64,000 nucleotides of DNA from an uncultured Gammaproteobacteria bacterium (GCA_905479985.1 CAJQOM010000007.1:1-64000); one strand, 5' to 3'; positions 48,401 through 57,822 are shown, counted from the first letter of the stretch. Numbers and translations: made by a program. The notes: a model not told the origin generated them from the letters alone.

Positions 48401-51201
48401 AACAATTAACCACCGACAATTCACCACAGCGGCTTAGCCCTGAAACGCTGTCTATCTTCCTCGATGAGACAGATGAATTACTCGAGCAATATCACTTCTT
48501 ACGCCAGCAATTACAGCAGCTACCAGAAGATGAAGACTACAAATCGGCTATTCAGCATACCTTGGCTAAACTAACCGAAAATGCCAACTACGCTGAAGTC
48601 ACAGAGTTAAGCGATACCTACCAATTATTAGCACGCTTAGCATCACAACCCGATATGTCGGATTCAGCCATTTCAGCGCTATTGGCTACTGGATCAACAC
48701 AAGTCAATGACATCATTAAAGGCTTAAAAGAAAACCAGAGCCCACCTGATACCGAAGATTATAATGCCCAAGTTGAACATTATTTCGATACGCTACACAC
48801 GCTGCGCTTCGAAACGCCTGAAACTGATGAACCACTAGTTCAAACAACCGATAGTGGGTTATTTAGTATTCCACACACCGATGACGATCTCCTTGAAGCC
48901 TTTACTGAAGAATGCGCCGAATTATTAGAATCTAGTGGAGAAGCGATTAAACGCTGGCAGAAAAAACCCGGCGACAATGAAGCTTCACTACAACTACAAC
49001 GTGATCTCCATACCTTAAAAGGCGGCTCTCGCTTAACAGCTATTACGCCAATTGCAGATCTAACCCATCACACTGAATCGCTTGCCATCATGGCCAGTGA
49101 CAATAAATGTGACACTGATGATGCCTTCTTTAACCTATTACAACGTTGCCAAGATCGCCTAGCAGACATGCAAGATCAGCTTAGCCAGCGAAGTAACATT
49201 ATGTCTGCCGACGATCTCATTACTGAGATAGATCAATTCAGTGGTCAATCAGAGTCCGATGTAAGCGATATTGACGTAACCCAACTCATTCCCACTGTCA
49301 GCTTTTCCGCTGATGCAGAACCAACGCCTTCACAAGCTAAACCTGCCTCAAGCAGTAATGAACAAGTCCGCGTTAAAGCCGAATTACTCGACTTTCTCAC
49401 CAACTTCTCTGGTGAAGTGAGCATCTCTCGTGATCGCGTTAGCCAACAAAATACCGCCATGCGCCAACAGCTCGGCGAAATGGAATCGACAGTCGAACGG
49501 TTACAAGAACAATTACGTAAGCTAGAAATGGAAACCGAAGCACAAATTCTATTCCGCTACGAAGATAACGCAAACCAGGGCCGCTCAGAGTTTGATCCAC
49601 TCGAACTTGATCGCTTTTCACAAATGCAACAACTGTCTCGCGGCTTAACTGAAAGTGTCACCGACTTACATGACATTACCCATTCTATTGAAGGGCTTGT
49701 CCGAGAGTCAGATACCATTTTAATCCAACAATCGCGTCTCAGCACCGACCTACAACAAGGTCTGATGAACACCCGTTTATTGCCTTTTAATGGGTTGATT
49801 CCCCGTTTCGAACGCATCGTTCGTCAAACCAATGAGGAAGTGGGTAAACAATCTGAACTCATCGTCTATGGTGCCGACCGAGAGCTAGATAGAACCATCC
49901 TAGATCATATCGTCGCGCCTATTGAACACATTCTTCGTAATGCAATTTCACACGGCATCGAAAGTAAAAAAGAACGTCAACAAGCAGGAAAACCTGACGT
50001 CGCAACACTGACATTAACCATCACCCGCGACGGCTCAGAAATACTGATTACCCTCTCCGATGACGGTCGCGGCATTGATATCGAAAAAATCCGTGAAAAA
50101 GCCCTAGCCAAAAACCTGATCAACCCAGACAAAATGCCAAGCGATGATGAACTTATCCAGCTCATTTTACATTCCGGCTTCAGTACCGCTGACGATGTGT
50201 CACAACTGGCTGGCCGCGGTGTGGGTATGGATGTTGTTAACAGTGAAATTAGAACCCTAAAAGGACGCCTATCAATCCAATCAGTGCCCGGTCAAGGCTC
50301 TAGTTTCAATATTCGCCTGCCTTTAACCTTGTCTGTCATGCAAGCACTCTTAATTGGTAGCGCAGATGATCAATACGCCGTGCCGCTCGCCTCAGTGAAT
50401 GCTGGCGAGCGTATTTCAGTGAAAGAAGTCAAAACATTACTGGCACAAGGTGATGATGCAAGGTACGAGTTCAACGGCACTGAATATAAGTTTATGGCAC
50501 TCGCAAGCTTACTCAACCAACCCTTTAGACTACAAGACGAACATGCCCCACAACTGCCACTATTGCTCTTTAATTCAGGCGAAGTACAGGTCGCCCTTGT
50601 TATCGACTCGATTAACAGCAGCCGTGAAATCGTCCTCAAATCTGTGGGCGAACAGCTAGACCATATCGCCGCCATTAATGGTGCAACGATTTTAGGCGAT
50701 GGCCAAGTTGTTTTTGTCCTCGATATTCCAACCTTAGTGAATACAGTAGACAAAACCATTGCAGCAGACAATTTGCTCAACAGTGCTATTTCGACATTAG
50801 AATCCATCCGAAACCGCCTGCCTGTTGCTATGGTTGTCGACGACTCCATCACTATGCGTAAAGCCTCCGGCAATCTATTAAAACGTCATGGCTTCGACGT
50901 CATCACCGCCCGCGATGGCATTGATGCAGTCACCTTGCTAAATGACAAAATACCCGATGTCATTCTGCTCGACGTTGAAATGCCACGAATGGACGGGTTT
51001 GAATTTGCAACATTAGTCAGAAATGATGAACAATTTAATCATATCCCCATCATCATGATCACATCACGTACCGGTGATAAACATCGCGGACGTGCCCGTA
51101 GCATTGGTGTTAATGCCTACCTTGGTAAACCGTACCAAGAAGGCGAATTAGTCGATACCTTACAAAATCTACTGGGTGCAAAATACCCGGACCATGATTA
51201 A
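45406..51201 (+). CDS. chpA: ChpA/PilL hybrid chemotaxis kinase with multiple Hpt domains
   Basis: This is the central histidine kinase of the twitching system. The 1931-residue protein has N-terminal helical degenerate Hpt-like regions (about 1-560), then a 19-residue tandem repeat (about 570-700). Clear Hpt domains follow with phospho-acceptor histidines H785 (HYHTLKGSGR), H919 (TTHSLKGSAR) and H1202 (DLHTLKGGSR), and a degenerate one between the last two. Next come the dimerisation region, the HATPase domain (EHILRNAISHGIES, DDGRGIDIEKI, GRGVGMDVV), a CheW-like domain and a C-terminal receiver with D1856 (LLDVEMPRMDG). It starts 69 bases after pilJ. Size and domain order fit ChpA, with fewer complete Hpt domains than Pseudomonas. 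Confidence 0.94.
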   Translation: MAQITNGNYDALAWVQNEVQQSLADALQILTRFIDAPQDSATLEPCITQLHQVTGIMEMLDLQGALLLSQEMLASATKIRSQSGDNTTRMQDSLLKGLLLLPNYLKQVGPNISDHPLRLISTINELRLSRDDKIITADSLFKPSLSVPLPNEITPKPHDATAKSNLAMAKMGHAFQVSLVSWIKNNDNESLNKIGQLIHYLRISCTHERSIILWWIAEGFIEALNDGGLPIDTKSKLSIGKLNDPIKLLTKHDEQYLLSLFPTDIVHQLLLLIAQSTSSGTHVSLIKAAFNLDFYDQNIHQKIYSFTDGALTEARAGILEQLLEVKEQLNQFNREDADATNALEQLTTQFSSLASSLDLITEDTASQLLRQHQEALSASLSQGELPADSQLMALADDLLRVENQLQQSNQIANPQDKQNDDLQSAVIDECLNELANIKETLILVENKRVNNDDVIPDTAAQIALIAGSTSMISLDDTTQLLEDTAAKMVDRHTNQNDFTDNELGLLAEVIAATELYLEGLSQHGQHQTQFITQAKYQLDHFEQLARGETITEDTNLGNAELQSEQSPQAETSVDRYIQLQQMAAPHFAEEEISLELDQPEPIPVVQTDTSVDKYIQQLESVPVEKQTTSVDRYIQQLESAPVEKQATSVDRYIQQLESTPVEKQSTSVDRYIQQLESAPVEKQPTSVDRYIEQLSTSELIIESEIIEPDNLELEPLFDLNINDLQTVEPPSVETELQFAEGIDPDIAEVFIEEADEVIAELDTLIPSWQATQSAEDLATIRRHYHTLKGSGRMAGAEVIGDLAWSIEDLLNLTLDNQIETSAAVQDIVIKSHQLIPSLITRFTQGDLSGEEDVNAIKASITALIQPNVESDTENTDATDRELRQIFSDEASDHISAFKDQISNTAWPFPISEAILQTTHSLKGSARVANVNAVADVADAFDKTLHQLYQQNISLNELQLNTLNKGVTGLEHLIDDAVINQENPQQVDDLLALISTLETEQLTTDNSPQRLSPETLSIFLDETDELLEQYHFLRQQLQQLPEDEDYKSAIQHTLAKLTENANYAEVTELSDTYQLLARLASQPDMSDSAISALLATGSTQVNDIIKGLKENQSPPDTEDYNAQVEHYFDTLHTLRFETPETDEPLVQTTDSGLFSIPHTDDDLLEAFTEECAELLESSGEAIKRWQKKPGDNEASLQLQRDLHTLKGGSRLTAITPIADLTHHTESLAIMASDNKCDTDDAFFNLLQRCQDRLADMQDQLSQRSNIMSADDLITEIDQFSGQSESDVSDIDVTQLIPTVSFSADAEPTPSQAKPASSSNEQVRVKAELLDFLTNFSGEVSISRDRVSQQNTAMRQQLGEMESTVERLQEQLRKLEMETEAQILFRYEDNANQGRSEFDPLELDRFSQMQQLSRGLTESVTDLHDITHSIEGLVRESDTILIQQSRLSTDLQQGLMNTRLLPFNGLIPRFERIVRQTNEEVGKQSELIVYGADRELDRTILDHIVAPIEHILRNAISHGIESKKERQQAGKPDVATLTLTITRDGSEILITLSDDGRGIDIEKIREKALAKNLINPDKMPSDDELIQLILHSGFSTADDVSQLAGRGVGMDVVNSEIRTLKGRLSIQSVPGQGSSFNIRLPLTLSVMQALLIGSADDQYAVPLASVNAGERISVKEVKTLLAQGDDARYEFNGTEYKFMALASLLNQPFRLQDEHAPQLPLLLFNSGEVQVALVIDSINSSREIVLKSVGEQLDHIAAINGATILGDGQVVFVLDIPTLVNTVDKTIAADNLLNSAISTLESIRNRLPVAMVVDDSITMRKASGNLLKRHGFDVITARDGIDAVTLLNDKIPDVILLDVEMPRMDGFEFATLVRNDEQFNHIPIIMITSRTGDKHRGRARSIGVNAYLGKPYQEGELVDTLQNLLGAKYPDHD
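47230..47499 (+). repeat. Tandem 57-bp repeat inside chpA
   Basis: Four 57-base units start at 47230, 47287, 47344 and 47401, followed by a partial fifth at 47458. Each encodes TSVDRYIQQLESAPVEKQ plus one variable residue. An isolated diverged copy starts at 47116. Silent differences between the units show they are not recent copies. The repeats form a Glu/Gln-rich linker between the N-terminal region and the first clear Hpt domain. Confidence 0.93.
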
Positions 51202-51227
51202 ACAAAGCGCATCATCAGGAACCCAAA

Positions 51228-51689
51228 ATGGCTGAATTATCCACCGACTTTATCCCTTGTATGCTTATTCCGCTTCAGCAACATTACTTGCTGCTGCCGA
51301 ACACCGTCATTGCAGAAGTCATCCCGATGCCAAGAGTGACCCGAGCAGAAGATAAACCCAGCTACTGCATAGGCCAATATCAATGGAATAATCATCAACT
51401 GACCTTGCTCGATTTAGAGGATTTAGTTGAAGATGAAAAAGACCACAATGAACAAGCCAATAAGCTTTGCATTATCTACAGCATCAATCCAGATAACAAG
51501 CTACAAGCCTATGCCTTGCCTTGTCACGGTGCTCCCCAGCTTATTCACCTCAATGAAACGGCTCTGCAGTTAGTCAATGACGATAACAAAACATCAGATT
51601 TCTTACATTGCCGTACCCATATTGGGAATAAAATCGCCTATATTCCAAACCTCGACAAATTGGAAGAGCTCGTTCTACAACACCGCTAA
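51228..51689 (+). CDS. chpC: CheW-like protein ChpC
   Basis: The 153-residue product is a CheW-type domain with MLIPLQQHYLLLPNTVIAEVIP at the start and IGQYQWNNHQLTLLDLEDLV in the middle. A conserved C-terminal NKIAYIPNLDKLEEL follows. In Pseudomonas ChpC is an optional coupling protein after chpA; the position here (26 bases after chpA) is the same. PilK and ChpB, the methyltransferase and methylesterase of the system, are missing from the cluster. Confidence 0.88.
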   Translation: MAELSTDFIPCMLIPLQQHYLLLPNTVIAEVIPMPRVTRAEDKPSYCIGQYQWNNHQLTLLDLEDLVEDEKDHNEQANKLCIIYSINPDNKLQAYALPCHGAPQLIHLNETALQLVNDDNKTSDFLHCRTHIGNKIAYIPNLDKLEELVLQHR

Positions 51690-51739
51690 AAAAGTAAGAT
51701 TAGCCGTTCATCAAGGCCTTTTTAGTTTATGATAGCGCC

Positions 51740-53683
51740 ATGGTTTTTTTTAACAAACTGCTCCTCAGCAGCCTCCTCATTCTTCTTCCCTTTCTCACTC
51801 ATGCCGCTGACAACCACGCGCTAGAACAGCAGCGCACACAGTTCCAGCAAGCGCTCAACGGGCTACAGAATGGCAAACTAACCCAATATTACACGCATAA
51901 AAAACAGCTCGGCCATTACCCCTTAAAAAACTATCTCGAATATCGCTATCTCAGGACACATCTCAATACCGTTAACCCTGATAGCTTGACCCGATTTATT
52001 AAACAAAATCGTCATAGCTTCTACGCCGATAGACTGCGTAACGTTTGGTTAGACCGTCTGGCTAAAAACAAACAATGGTCGCATTACCTCAAACATTACC
52101 AAGCCCCTCAAAATGCAGCGCGCCAATGTACCAGACTCGCAGCCCTAATCAATACTGGCAAACAACAACAAGCCCTGAAAGAAACGCCCGCACTCTGGTT
52201 TACCGGACAGTCTCAACACAAAAATTGTGATGCCCCATTTCGGTTCTTCGAAAGTAAAGGCAAGCTGACCGACAAATTACGCTGGCAAAGGCTACAACTT
52301 GCCATGGAACAACAGCAGTTTTCGCTTGCCAATTACCTTGCTAAATCTGTCAAACATACTTCCGCCGCCAAAAAATTAGTCGCGCGTTGGCAGCGTATGC
52401 ACCAAAAGCCACTCGGCCAGCTCCAACTCATGCCATCACAAACACCTAAAGGCCTCCCCAAATTTATCAGCGCAGAAAAAATTGATAAAAAGCTGGTTGA
52501 AGTGGGCTTAACCCGCTTAGCCAGAAAATCAACAGAGCACGCTTTTGTGCAATGGCAAAGACTAAAACAACGCTATACTTTTAGCCAAACACAACGGCAC
52601 ACCATTCAAGGCGCTATTGCTACCCGCGCAGCACTCAATAGACAAGATAAAACGCTGCATTTTTATGGCGATACACCTCACCAACATTGGCGAGCGCGTG
52701 CTGCTTTATGGCAACAAGACTGGCCCGCAACACAAAAAGCCATTCGTAGCCTTCATTTAGAGGAGCAAAAGACCACTCGCTGGCAATATTGGCTCGCACG
52801 TAGTTATGCCGCACAAGGGCAACAAAATAAAGCCGACAAAATTTATCACAAACTGATGTTACAACGTGATTATTATAGTTTCTTATCTGCCGATAAATTA
52901 GGTAAAAGTTACCAGATGAATCACCGCTCTCTGGCTTTTAATAAAAAACAATTAACCGCCTTTTCAAACCGCGTAGAAATTCAACAACTCCGTGAGTTTT
53001 ATGCTTTAAGTATGCATACAGAAGCACGCCAACAAGCCTATTATCTTAATCAAACCCTACCAAAACGTGACTTAGAAATACTCTCCACCCTCACTCATCG
53101 TTGGGGCTGGCATAACCAAACCATTGCGCTACTCGGTAAAGCCAAGTCTTGGGATGACCTCAACTTACGTTTCCCCGTTGTCTATGAACAAAATATGATT
53201 CAAGCAGGTAATCAGACCAAGCTAGACCCATCATGGTTACTGGGTGTCGCCAGACAAGAAAGCGCCTTCAATGTCAAAGCCCGATCGCGCGTTGGTGCCC
53301 GAGGCTTGATGCAACTGATGCCTAAAACGGCCCGTTCAATTGCCCGCCGCATCAAAGCGCCGCTCAAAAATATGTCAGAGCTCCTAAACCCAAAACGCAA
53401 TATCCAGTTAGGTAGTGCCTACTTACGTCAAGTTTATGATGGCAACCAGAAGAATCCTGTACTGGCCACAGCATCCTACAATGCCGGGCCACACCGAGTC
53501 GCACGCTGGCTACCTAAAAAGACCTTACCTGCTGATATTTGGATTGAAAACATTCCCTTCAATGAAACCAGAAAATACACAGCCAATGTCATCAGTTACG
53601 CTGCTATTTTTGATCACCAACGTAAACAAAAAATAACGCCTTTAGGCAAACGCATGCCTGCAGTTCATCCTAAAAAGCCGTAA
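51740..53683 (+). CDS. slt: Soluble lytic murein transglycosylase Slt
   Basis: Slt cleaves peptidoglycan glycan strands to anhydro ends in the periplasm. The 647-residue protein has a signal peptide cut after HAA (about residue 23) and a long helical superhelix domain with LARSYAAQGQQNKAD. The C-terminal catalytic domain has GVARQESAFNVKARS, with catalytic E507, and GARGLMQLMP, then ATASYNAGPHRVARW. The length is close to E. coli Slt70 (645). It is 10 bases before cca and likely cotranscribed. Confidence 0.96.
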   Translation: MVFFNKLLLSSLLILLPFLTHAADNHALEQQRTQFQQALNGLQNGKLTQYYTHKKQLGHYPLKNYLEYRYLRTHLNTVNPDSLTRFIKQNRHSFYADRLRNVWLDRLAKNKQWSHYLKHYQAPQNAARQCTRLAALINTGKQQQALKETPALWFTGQSQHKNCDAPFRFFESKGKLTDKLRWQRLQLAMEQQQFSLANYLAKSVKHTSAAKKLVARWQRMHQKPLGQLQLMPSQTPKGLPKFISAEKIDKKLVEVGLTRLARKSTEHAFVQWQRLKQRYTFSQTQRHTIQGAIATRAALNRQDKTLHFYGDTPHQHWRARAALWQQDWPATQKAIRSLHLEEQKTTRWQYWLARSYAAQGQQNKADKIYHKLMLQRDYYSFLSADKLGKSYQMNHRSLAFNKKQLTAFSNRVEIQQLREFYALSMHTEARQQAYYLNQTLPKRDLEILSTLTHRWGWHNQTIALLGKAKSWDDLNLRFPVVYEQNMIQAGNQTKLDPSWLLGVARQESAFNVKARSRVGARGLMQLMPKTARSIARRIKAPLKNMSELLNPKRNIQLGSAYLRQVYDGNQKNPVLATASYNAGPHRVARWLPKKTLPADIWIENIPFNETRKYTANVISYAAIFDHQRKQKITPLGKRMPAVHPKKP

Positions 53684-53693
53684 ACTAACGGTT

Positions 53694-54926
53694 ATGGAAA
53701 CTTATCTTGTCGGCGGCGGTGTCCGCGATCAACTGCTTGGCCTGCCCGTCAAAGATCGGGATTGGGTCGTCGTGGGGTCGAGTCCAGAACAGATGCTCGC
53801 ACAAGGTTTTCGTTCTGTTGGTAAAGATTTCCCCGTCTTCCTTCACCCCGATACCAACGAAGAATATGCCCTCGCTCGCACGGAGCGTAAAACAGCGCCA
53901 GGCTATAAAGGCTTTGCGGTTCATGCAGCACCAGATGTTACTTTAGAACAGGATCTCGCACGTCGTGATCTCACCATCAATGCCATCGCACAAGATGCCA
54001 ATGGCAAATTAATCGATCCTTACAATGGCCAGCAAGATCTCAAAAACAAAACCCTACGCCATGTGTCATCAGCCTTCACCGAAGACCCTGTTCGCGTATT
54101 AAGAATCGCGCGCTTCGCCGCCCGTTTTAACTTCACCATTGCCGATGAAACCAAAGCACTTATCCAGCAAATGGTTGAAGCCAAAGAACTCGAACACCTC
54201 GTCCCTGAGCGCGTCTGGCAAGAACTGGCAAAAGCATTACAAACCAAACAACCCTCACGTTTTTTTACCTCACTCCGTGAAGCCGGTGCCTTAAAAACCT
54301 TATTCCCAGAAGTTGATCGCCTTTTCGGTGTCCCACAAGTGCCAAAATGGCATCCCGAAGTCGATACCGGCATTCATGTCATGATGGTCATTGACCAAGC
54401 AGCACGCTTAAGTAATGACATCGGCGTCATTTTCGCAGCGTTATGCCATGATTTAGGCAAAAGCACGACACCGCAAGATATCCTCCCTCAACATATTGGC
54501 CACGAAGCACGCAGCATCACACTCACAGAGCAATTGTGTCAGCGTATCCACCCCCCTAAAGACATTCAGACCCTCGCTATCAAAATCGCCGAATATCACA
54601 CCCATATGCACTTATTGATGGAATTAAAACCCAAAACTATCCTTAAAGTGATTGACGCTTTAGATGCCTTCAGAAAACCACGCCAGTTTGAGCAATATTG
54701 CCTTGCCAGCGAAGCTGATTTCCGCGGTCGGCCCGGCTATGAAGATGCTGACATGCCCAATGTTGCTATCTTCAAACAGTGTTATGAAGTGAGTAAAGCA
54801 GTTGATGTCAAAGCGATTATGGCACAAGGTATCAAAGGCAAAGCCATCTCCGAAGCGCTCGCCAAACAACGCATACATGCCATCGACCAAGTGATGAGAA
54901 AAGTAAAACAAGATAATAAAAACTAA
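53694..54926 (+). CDS. cca: Multifunctional CCA tRNA nucleotidyltransferase
   Basis: This enzyme adds or repairs CCA at tRNA 3' ends. The 410-residue protein has METYLVGGGVRDQLLG at the start, the catalytic pair DRDW (about 21-24), RRDLTINAIA, and the class II motif EDPVRVLRIARFAARF. A C-terminal HD domain (AALCHDLGKSTTP, about 256-268, and EYHTHMHLL) gives phosphatase or phosphodiesterase activity in E. coli. The length is as in E. coli (412). It is downstream of slt, 75 bases before mch. Confidence 0.96.
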   Translation: METYLVGGGVRDQLLGLPVKDRDWVVVGSSPEQMLAQGFRSVGKDFPVFLHPDTNEEYALARTERKTAPGYKGFAVHAAPDVTLEQDLARRDLTINAIAQDANGKLIDPYNGQQDLKNKTLRHVSSAFTEDPVRVLRIARFAARFNFTIADETKALIQQMVEAKELEHLVPERVWQELAKALQTKQPSRFFTSLREAGALKTLFPEVDRLFGVPQVPKWHPEVDTGIHVMMVIDQAARLSNDIGVIFAALCHDLGKSTTPQDILPQHIGHEARSITLTEQLCQRIHPPKDIQTLAIKIAEYHTHMHLLMELKPKTILKVIDALDAFRKPRQFEQYCLASEADFRGRPGYEDADMPNVAIFKQCYEVSKAVDVKAIMAQGIKGKAISEALAKQRIHAIDQVMRKVKQDNKN

Positions 54927-55001
54927 ACAAATTCTGGCATAAATCCAGTAAACTCTTCATACCAAAATACATTCTTAGAAAAAGACAGGATCTCACCCCT
55001 T

Positions 55002-55985
55002 ATGAGTAGTGCAATTTCCGCTAACTGGACCAGCGTCAATGCTGCTTGCCAGCCGCTAATCGACCACCTTGTCGCTGATGCACAAGCCTTACAATTAGAC
55101 GTTAGTACTTTAAGTAATGGCACACGCATTATTGATGCCGGTATTAACTGTACCGGTGGATTGGAAGCCGGCCGTTTAATTGGCGAAATTTGTATGGGTG
55201 GGCTTGGAACGGCCACATTAGGTACCAATAGCGGCTTTGATAACTGGCCTTGGTCAGTCAATGTCCATGCCAAAACACCGGTGCTGAGTTGCCTTGGTAG
55301 CCAATACGCAGGCTGGAGCCTCTCACATAAAAGTGAAGACAATAAGTTCTTCGCTTTAGGATCTGGCCCAGGCCGAGCATTAGCCGACAAAGAAGAAGTT
55401 CTCAAAGAGTTCGGCTATAAAGATAGCGCTGAGAGCACGTGCATTGTCCTAGAAGTCGATAAATTCCCGCCAATAGAAGTCGCGGAAAAAGTCGCCAAAG
55501 ACTGCGGTATTAGCGCTGATAAACTGACGTTTATTTTGACACCGACATCCAGCTTAGCCGGGGTCATGCAAATCGCCATTCGCGTGTTAGAAGTCGCCAT
55601 GCACAAGGCCCACACACTCCATTTTCCAATGGATAAAATCATTGATGGCTTTGGCGTCACCCCGGTCGCACCGCCAGGCGGCGACTTTATGACAGGCATG
55701 GGCCGCACCAATGATGCGATCTTATATGGTGGCCTCGTTCACCTCTTTGTCCAATCTACTGATGACGAAGCCAAAGACTTAGCTGACAAAATGCCCAGTA
55801 ATACTTCTTCAGATTATGGTCGCCCTTTTGCTGAAACATTCAAATCCTATGAATATGATTTCTTCAAAATTGATCCTATGTTATTTAGTCCCGCCAAAGT
55901 CATTGTCACCAATACGAACACCGGTAGTAGCTTCACAGCAGGTGAGTTGAACCCAACCATGCTGGCAAGCTCTTTCGGTTTATAA
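55002..55985 (+). CDS. mch: Methenyl-H4MPT cyclohydrolase Mch
   Basis: Mch converts methenyl-tetrahydromethanopterin to the formyl form in formaldehyde oxidation. The 327-residue protein has the family start NAACQPLIDHL, GTRIIDAGINCTGGLEAGRL and LGSQYAGWSLSH. VTPVAPPGGDFMTGMGRTNDAILYGG, the signature near residue 220-245, is also complete. The length is usual for bacterial Mch. It begins the C1 cluster, 17 bases before the glutamate ligase gene, in the same order as the mch-orf5-orf7-fae group of Methylobacterium, though here orf7 comes before orf5. Confidence 0.96.
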   Translation: MSSAISANWTSVNAACQPLIDHLVADAQALQLDVSTLSNGTRIIDAGINCTGGLEAGRLIGEICMGGLGTATLGTNSGFDNWPWSVNVHAKTPVLSCLGSQYAGWSLSHKSEDNKFFALGSGPGRALADKEEVLKEFGYKDSAESTCIVLEVDKFPPIEVAEKVAKDCGISADKLTFILTPTSSLAGVMQIAIRVLEVAMHKAHTLHFPMDKIIDGFGVTPVAPPGGDFMTGMGRTNDAILYGGLVHLFVQSTDDEAKDLADKMPSNTSSDYGRPFAETFKSYEYDFFKIDPMLFSPAKVIVTNTNTGSSFTAGELNPTMLASSFGL

Positions 55986-56002
55986 CGACACGTAATAGCG
56001 CT

Positions 56003-56926
56003 ATGGCATCGCGACCTAATATCGTCATTTTTAATGACACCCATGGTTGGCATAGCCGACAGTTAGTCGATGCTCTAGCGCGTTATAACATCACAGCTAT
56101 ACTGGCCGATTTAGCCGATTGCACCATTGATCTTGATACTAAAAATGGCCTCGCCATTCCAGGGTTAAACAACAGCCTACCCGACGCAATTATCGTCCGA
56201 GGTATCGCACCGGGTACATTAGAACAAATCACTCTTAGAATGGATATTCTCCACACCTTAGCGGAATTAAATGTGCCTGTTTTTAATACCGCCAAAGCCA
56301 TCGAACATACTGTCGACAAAGCCCGCACATCACTGCGCCTCCATCTTGCTGGCATTAACACGCCTAAAACATGGGCCTGTGAAAGTATTAATAAAGCCCA
56401 TGACATTGCCGCACAACAGTTTAAGCAAGGTCATACCTTAGTTTTAAAACCTCTGTTTGGCTGCCAAGGCAAAGGCATTGAAAAAATCACCTCGCTGGCC
56501 GAGCTTAAACAACAAGCCCCCATCGGTGATGCTTTCTATTTACAACAATACATAACACCGCTTACACCAAACCAATGGCAAGATTGGCGGATATTGGTCA
56601 TTGATGGCAAAGTCATCGCATCAATGTCACGCCACTCAAAACACTGGATCACCAATTTTGCCCAAGGCGCCGATTGCCTCGCCGCCGCCATTAATGATGA
56701 CATGGCAGCCTTAGCCATTAACGCCACAAAAGCCGTAAACGCGGCCTATGCTGGTGTCGATATCATTCAAACACAGAATGGTGACTACACCGTCTTAGAG
56801 GTCAATAGCGTGCCGGCATGGAAAGGCCTGCACCAAGCAACAAGGATTGATATCGCCGATCAATTGGCCCAAGCCATGGCCAGACGCATCACGCCATCAG
56901 ATATCACAGAACATGCTCAATACTAA
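56003..56926 (+). CDS. RimK-like ATP-grasp glutamate ligase (methanopterin-linked, Orf7/MptN type)
   Basis: The 307-residue protein has the ATP-grasp fold: LVLKPLFGCQGKGIEKI (ATP-binding, about 150-167), FYLQQYITP, DWRILVIDGKVIASMSR and VLEVNSVPAWKGLHQA at the end with metal-binding Glu and Asn. RimK-type ligases add glutamate; archaeal MptN adds it to H4MPT, and the methylotroph homologue Orf7 is needed for the pathway. The substrate here is inferred from position between mch and fae. The start is 17 bases after mch. It overlaps the following gene by 14 bases. Confidence 0.87.
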   Translation: MASRPNIVIFNDTHGWHSRQLVDALARYNITAILADLADCTIDLDTKNGLAIPGLNNSLPDAIIVRGIAPGTLEQITLRMDILHTLAELNVPVFNTAKAIEHTVDKARTSLRLHLAGINTPKTWACESINKAHDIAAQQFKQGHTLVLKPLFGCQGKGIEKITSLAELKQQAPIGDAFYLQQYITPLTPNQWQDWRILVIDGKVIASMSRHSKHWITNFAQGADCLAAAINDDMAALAINATKAVNAAYAGVDIIQTQNGDYTVLEVNSVPAWKGLHQATRIDIADQLAQAMARRITPSDITEHAQY

Positions 56927-57761
56927 GCAAATAGAGAATGCCGTCACCTGGGCCTGCATACAAGAAGTTTCTGCTCCCAAACCTGGCAACGTGAATGGTT
57001 TTAGTGATGGCCATAATATGTCGGTACAAAATTTTATCGACAGCGCCCATGCCATCGCACCTATTTTGTCTCAACAAAATCTAACCGTCGGCGAAATGAT
57101 TTTACACGCGGTTAAAGCAACGCGAACCGTTGTCGATTGTAATACCAACCTCGGCATTATTTTACTGTTTGCACCTTTATGCAAAGCCGTCGCCGATTGT
57201 AATCATTTTGATCAATTACCCTCGGCATTAAATCGCACCCTCAGCGCACTGACTATCAAAGATGCGGAATTGGCCTATCAAGCCATTCAAATTGCAGAAC
57301 CCGGCGGTATGGGAGAAAGCCCTGAACAAGACATTTATTCTCACCCGACAGTCACGCTAAAACAGGCCATGGAACTGGCTAAAAACAGAGATTCAATCGC
57401 CGCACAATATGCCAATAATTACCATGATATTTTTGAGCTAGGTCTAACAAATTTGACATTGTCAATTAATTGTGGGGAAAGTGTTGAATGGGCTACTGCT
57501 TTCGCGTATCTTAAGCTCCTATCAGCAACACCAGATAGTTTGATTCGTCGTAAACAAGGTCTGGCATGTGCAACTAAAGTGATGACTGAGTCAAAGAATA
57601 TTATCGAAAAGATGAATAAGAACAGTAATCTGAGTCAATTTGAGACCGACATCACTCTATGGGATAAAGAATTAAAGCAGAATGCAATCAACCCTGGTAC
57701 AACTGCAGATATGGCCGCAGCGAGCTTGCTAATTTACGCATTTTCACAGGTGCTTTCTTAA
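56913..57761 (+). CDS. CitG-like triphosphoribosyl-dephospho-CoA synthase family protein (methylotroph Orf5)
   Basis: Starting at the ATG at 56913 the product has 282 residues. It has EVSAPKPGNVNGFSDGHNM near the start, VVDCNTNLGIILLFAPLCKAV (about 75-95) and AEPGGMGESPEQDI. These are the motifs of the CitG/MdcB family that joins a ribosyl group to dephospho-CoA. Methylotroph genes of this kind (Orf5) sit by mch and are needed for the H4MPT pathway, but their reaction is not established as far as I know. A longer frame to 56847 is possible but would overlap the previous gene by 80 bases. The 148-base gap to fae separates it from the next transcript. Confidence 0.83.
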   Translation: MLNTKQIENAVTWACIQEVSAPKPGNVNGFSDGHNMSVQNFIDSAHAIAPILSQQNLTVGEMILHAVKATRTVVDCNTNLGIILLFAPLCKAVADCNHFDQLPSALNRTLSALTIKDAELAYQAIQIAEPGGMGESPEQDIYSHPTVTLKQAMELAKNRDSIAAQYANNYHDIFELGLTNLTLSINCGESVEWATAFAYLKLLSATPDSLIRRKQGLACATKVMTESKNIIEKMNKNSNLSQFETDITLWDKELKQNAINPGTTADMAAASLLIYAFSQVLS

Positions 57762-57822
57762 ACCGAATTTCAGCCATCATGCGCCCCCAAAAGTGCATGG
57801 TACTGAGCAGGGAATACGTTCC

